16,058 nucleotides of DNA from Promethearchaeota archaeon (lineage in GTDB: Archaea; Asgardarchaeota; Lokiarchaeia; Sigynarchaeales; SOKP01). The stretch spans positions 1 to 16,058 of the forward strand of contig JAEOUI010000492.1 in the NCBI GenBank assembly GCA_016839425.1, written 5' to 3'. Positions 13,605 to 16,058 of this stretch are shown here, piece by piece. A program made the translations under genes and the position numbers. The notes under the pieces were generated by a model. That model made no database searches. It saw only the letters and a list, made by a program, of their open reading frames with translations, and was not told the origin of the DNA. Position 1 is the stretch's first letter. Each line of letters opens with the position of its first letter.

Positions 13605-13607
13605 GTG
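13602..13607 (+). promoter_or_regulatory. Strong ribosome-binding site overlapping the ATPase GTG codon
   Basis: GAGGTG matches the archaeal anti-Shine-Dalgarno perfectly, yet includes the annotated GTG. The only in-frame start-like codon at normal spacing is ATT at 13614; the first ATG is codon 15. The true start is therefore open. Confidence 0.45.
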
Positions 13608-15419
13608 AAAAAAATTTATTCGGAACTTTCAGACGACGAAAAGGCAATGTATCTCGACGTGCTTCACGAAGCACCCATAATGCCCTTTAGCAATTTCGTG
13701 GCGAGAGGGGATATCAGAGATCGGATTTATGTTTCGCGCCCTCGAGGAGTTATAGATAAAGAAATCTACCGTTTAGTTAAACAGACAGGGAGAGACCAAT
13801 CTTCAAGGCTCATCCCCATAATCGGCTCTGCGGGAACTGGAAAAACTCACGCGTTTTGGAGTTTTAAAGATAGAGAAATTGAAAATCGTAAAAAATTAGA
13901 ACAAACAGAGGAAATTGAGGTTGGCCAGGTTGAACCAGTCAATTGGACAATTATTTATGTCCCTAGCCCACCCGCAAGCATTCGCGTTTTACTTCATGTG
14001 TACACCTGTATTATTGAAGAAGTTGGTCCTGAAATCTTAGATATGGTATCTGGAAAATTAGTTGAAAAATGGGGTGGCGTGAAAAAGGGAATATTTCAAA
14101 AACCTAAAATAGAAGAGATAATCCAGACGGGAATTAGAGAGTTTCCTGGCGTTTTTGCTGATTGCGTTAAGGCGCTCGTCTCGTATCAATTAGATAAAAG
14201 CAAGCGAGCGCTCGCAGAAAGATGGCTGTTAGGGGAGGATTTAGAGCCTGAGGAATTAAACGAGTTAGGCATTAACTCTGTTATAGAAGAAGACGATATT
14301 TGCCTTGCAATGATTAAGATAATAACAGAAAACATCGATCGAGTGCTTATCCTCTATTTTGATGAGCTTGAGTCGCCCTTTAGGATGCACGGCGAAGTGG
14401 CCGAAAGAAAGCTGTTGGAAATCTTAAAAAGGTTATATAACGAAGTCAAGGGTTTAGTCATCGTTATCGCAATTCTAAAGGAAATATGGCCCAGAATATT
14501 AGAAATTTCTGACGACCCTTTAAGAAGCAGGATGGAACCCGAGCAAGAATTAAAACCATTTAGTCTTAACGATTTGAAAATATTCTTCTCAAAATCAATG
14601 GAAGTCTTTTGGGACGATAACAACCTTAGTCCTCCCTTGTATCCACTGTTTCCTCTCAACGAAAAGCTAATTGAAATGATATTCGAGAAGACGAAAGGAA
14701 ACCAGAGGAACTCTATTAAATTATGCAAGCGCTTTATTGATATGATCGTGATGGAAGAGATGTCCGTGGAAGAATTAATGGAGGCTGGTGTTGATATCGT
14801 TGCTACTGCTAAACCACCAGTTGAGGCTGAGGAAATCGTTGACTTTTCGAAACCACGAGAAGTTACTAAAGCAACTATTGAAGATATACTAAATGAAGAA
14901 GTATACAATATAAATGTCAATCCACAAAGCGTTGCTGGAGCCGCACTCAAGTGTATAATCAAGATCGGTGAGGATAAGGGAAAGAAATTCAAGCATGAGA
15001 TGGAATTCAAATTCAAAATTGGGAAAAAATCACAAACTCTCGCTGCTTTAGTGGTACACGATAATATAAAATGGGGTATGGTAATACCCTCCTGTAAATC
15101 GTTCGATAGAAGTGCAGGTGTTGCTGGCTATTACGCAGCAAAGCGATTGAAAGACGCAATGAACGAAAAAGCCATTGATCAGGGTATTTTAATCACGCCT
15201 AAAGGAAGTGGTGGTGCGAAATTTGAACTTATCTTAAACAACACGCCAGAAATTCATAAGGTTGAATTAGACAACGACCAAGGCGAAGAACTCATCATGA
15301 GTGCAATGAAAGATCCTTCAAAAGAAGGATGGGAAATTGCGAAAATAATTTTCTCTGATATCGGAGATTATGTACCTCCCGTGGTTGAAGGAGAGGGTAC
15401 GCAAGAAAATCCACAATAA
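13605..15419 (+). CDS. P-loop ATPase (AAA/ORC-like) with a possible degenerate nuclease-fold tail
   Basis: The 604-residue cytoplasmic protein has Walker A G-S-A-G-T-G-K-T at 74-81 and Walker B L-I-L-Y-F-D-E at 248-254. D-P-L-R-S-R-M at 304-310 may supply an arginine, and the lid-like G-N-Q-R-N-S-I-K-L at 365-373 resembles the sensor-2 region of AAA+ ORC/STAND ATPases. So ATP binding and hydrolysis are expected. Residues about 440-570 follow an alpha-beta-beta-beta-alpha-beta order. Q-G-I-L-I-T-P-K-G-S-G-G-A-K-F-E-L at 526-542 recalls the G-I-F-I-T-T...A-L motif of Mrr-like PD-(D/E)XK domains. The core reads S-C-K (496-498) where E/Q-x-K would be, and A-A where the Asp would be, so it looks catalytically degenerate. 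The start is the GTG at 13605, inside a GAGGTG ribosome-binding site. The tail ends Pro/Glu-rich. It is not in an operon; its role may be DNA-related. Confidence 0.78.
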   Translation: MKKIYSELSDDEKAMYLDVLHEAPIMPFSNFVARGDIRDRIYVSRPRGVIDKEIYRLVKQTGRDQSSRLIPIIGSAGTGKTHAFWSFKDREIENRKKLEQTEEIEVGQVEPVNWTIIYVPSPPASIRVLLHVYTCIIEEVGPEILDMVSGKLVEKWGGVKKGIFQKPKIEEIIQTGIREFPGVFADCVKALVSYQLDKSKRALAERWLLGEDLEPEELNELGINSVIEEDDICLAMIKIITENIDRVLILYFDELESPFRMHGEVAERKLLEILKRLYNEVKGLVIVIAILKEIWPRILEISDDPLRSRMEPEQELKPFSLNDLKIFFSKSMEVFWDDNNLSPPLYPLFPLNEKLIEMIFEKTKGNQRNSIKLCKRFIDMIVMEEMSVEELMEAGVDIVATAKPPVEAEEIVDFSKPREVTKATIEDILNEEVYNINVNPQSVAGAALKCIIKIGEDKGKKFKHEMEFKFKIGKKSQTLAALVVHDNIKWGMVIPSCKSFDRSAGVAGYYAAKRLKDAMNEKAIDQGILITPKGSGGAKFELILNNTPEIHKVELDNDQGEELIMSAMKDPSKEGWEIAKIIFSDIGDYVPPVVEGEGTQENPQ

Positions 15420-15456
15420 TTTATTTATTCTTTTTATTTTTTCTTTTTCTTATTTT
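15420..15456 (+). terminator. Poly-T termination tract behind the ATPase gene
   Basis: Directly after the stop the plus strand is almost all T for 35 bases with runs of five to six T, a typical archaeal terminator. Confidence 0.55.
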
Positions 15457-15844
15457 AGATGAAATTATTATTTTTAAGTTAATATTGATAATTCTAATAT
15501 ATTGAATTAAAAAAATCCTCAAAGATCATTCAAAGATTAGATAAATCGAAATAATCACTTTCGAAAGAAAAAGCATCAATATATGTCCGTTCTCAATCAT
15601 ATATAAGATTTAAATGTAAGACCTTCATAATTCTACTTAATTTATTTTTAGAAAACAATGTTTTTAAACAAAAATCAAAAATCTATTGAAAAGTAATTGT
15701 AACGATAGATTTTTAAATTTATAAAAAACACTAAGTGGATAAAAAAATGAACTACCTAAAAGATTTTTAAAAACAACTTTGAGCATTGCAGGATTATTTA
15801 TTTAATCTTTTTTTTAAATATAATTTTTATTATATCTTCAAACT
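15457..15844. other. AT-rich convergent intergenic region
   Basis: Nearly 390 bp between the convergent ATPase and the last gene. I see no ORF of note. The one clear structure is the hairpin at 15677-15714. Confidence 0.45.
15677..15714 (-). terminator. Hairpin with T tract, possible terminator or small RNA
   Basis: Perfect 10-bp arms AAAAATCTAT (15677-15686) and ATAGATTTTT (15705-15714) extend by a G-U and a G-C pair to 12 pairs with a 14-nt loop. Read on the minus strand the stem is followed by further T-rich sequence (GATTTTTGTTT), like an intrinsic terminator, about 130 nt past the stop of the minus-strand gene at 15845. Confidence 0.4.
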
Positions 15845-16058
15845 TTAGAATTTAAGCAAGAGCCTTTTTATAGTCTTGTCGAGCGTGTATAATTTCTTTG
15901 CGAGTTCAGATGCTTCTCTCGCGTTTTTTCGAAGTTCGTTAAAAATATCGACTGCTTTATCGTCTTCCAAGCTGTTGGATATGCTCACGATTTTCTCTAC
16001 AGAAGGCATGATTTTTTCGTAAGTATTTTTAAATAATTCAGCTCCACTCAAGTCGATA
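15845..16058 (-). CDS. C-terminal end of an unrecognised helical protein, 5' truncated
   Basis: The open frame extends past the right edge of the window, so at least 70 C-terminal residues are visible and the start is missing. An in-frame TTG at 16051 is probably internal. The visible part is almost entirely helical, with heptad-like Leu, Ile and Val spacing and many Lys and Glu residues, such as V-D-I-F-N-E-L-R-K-N-A-R-E-A and L-D-K-T-I-K-R-L-L-L-K-F. This suggests a coiled coil or helical bundle. No catalytic or DNA-binding motif is visible, and the family cannot be named from this fragment. Confidence 0.6.
   Translation of the reverse strand, partial: IDLSGAELFKNTYEKIMPSVEKIVSISNSLEDDKAVDIFNELRKNAREASELAKKLYTLDKTIKRLLLKF

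Noticed and set aside
14354..15016. Long minus-strand ORF of 220 codons opposite the ATPase gene
   Set aside because: The product is Ser/Ile-rich low-complexity sequence with no motifs, while the plus strand encodes a clear P-loop ATPase. It is an antisense shadow.
1..16058. Mobile elements, integrases, attachment sites, origins, rRNA
   Set aside because: None of the proteins resembles a transposase, integrase or replication initiator with confidence, and no terminal inverted repeats or target duplications were seen around the tRNA or elsewhere.

Overview
The window looks like a piece of an Asgard archaeal genome, most likely of the Lokiarchaeota group. The DNA is very AT-rich with AT-rich spacers. 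It carries a tRNA-His gene interrupted by hairpin-bearing introns, TATA-box promoters, poly-T termination tracts, an archaeal small heat-shock protein, and a leucine-rich-repeat protein whose N-terminal domain I recall as typical of Lokiarchaeota. The taxonomic call is inference, since there is no rRNA or marker gene here.

Left part (1-8031). A secreted protein with two PKD-like domains runs leftward off the window edge. It is divergent from a metallo-beta-lactamase-fold protein. That gene converges, with overlapping stop codons, on a run of six genes all on the minus strand (8031 down to 3207). In transcription order these are an unrecognised 166-residue protein, a secreted or lipid-anchored C45/Ntn-type hydrolase, a DtxR/MntR-type metal-dependent repressor, an unrecognised 250-residue protein, a ribbon-helix-helix regulator and a zinc-dependent medium-chain dehydrogenase. 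The gaps between them are 77-152 bp and poly-T tracts lie behind several genes, so most are probably transcribed separately.

Middle part (8426-12565, plus strand). A PhnN-like ribose 1,5-bisphosphokinase is followed by a tRNA-His(GUG) gene that reads well only if two 30-nt introns are removed, one in the anticodon loop and one in the T loop. Next is a small eight-cysteine protein resembling the methanogenesis marker protein 9 domain, overlapping an unrecognised partner by ATGA. A 16-repeat LRR protein and a 64-residue protein follow.

Right part (12617-16058). A leftward Hsp20 gene and a rightward P-loop ATPase are divergently arranged. The ATPase has a C-terminal region that looks like a degenerate PD-(D/E)XK or Mrr-type fold. 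The 5'-truncated end of a helical protein enters from the right edge.

The strongest leads are the doubly interrupted tRNA-His, the marker-9-like cysteine protein with its coupled partner, and the ATPase with the nuclease-like tail. I see no CRISPR array, insertion sequence, integrase, rRNA or origin.
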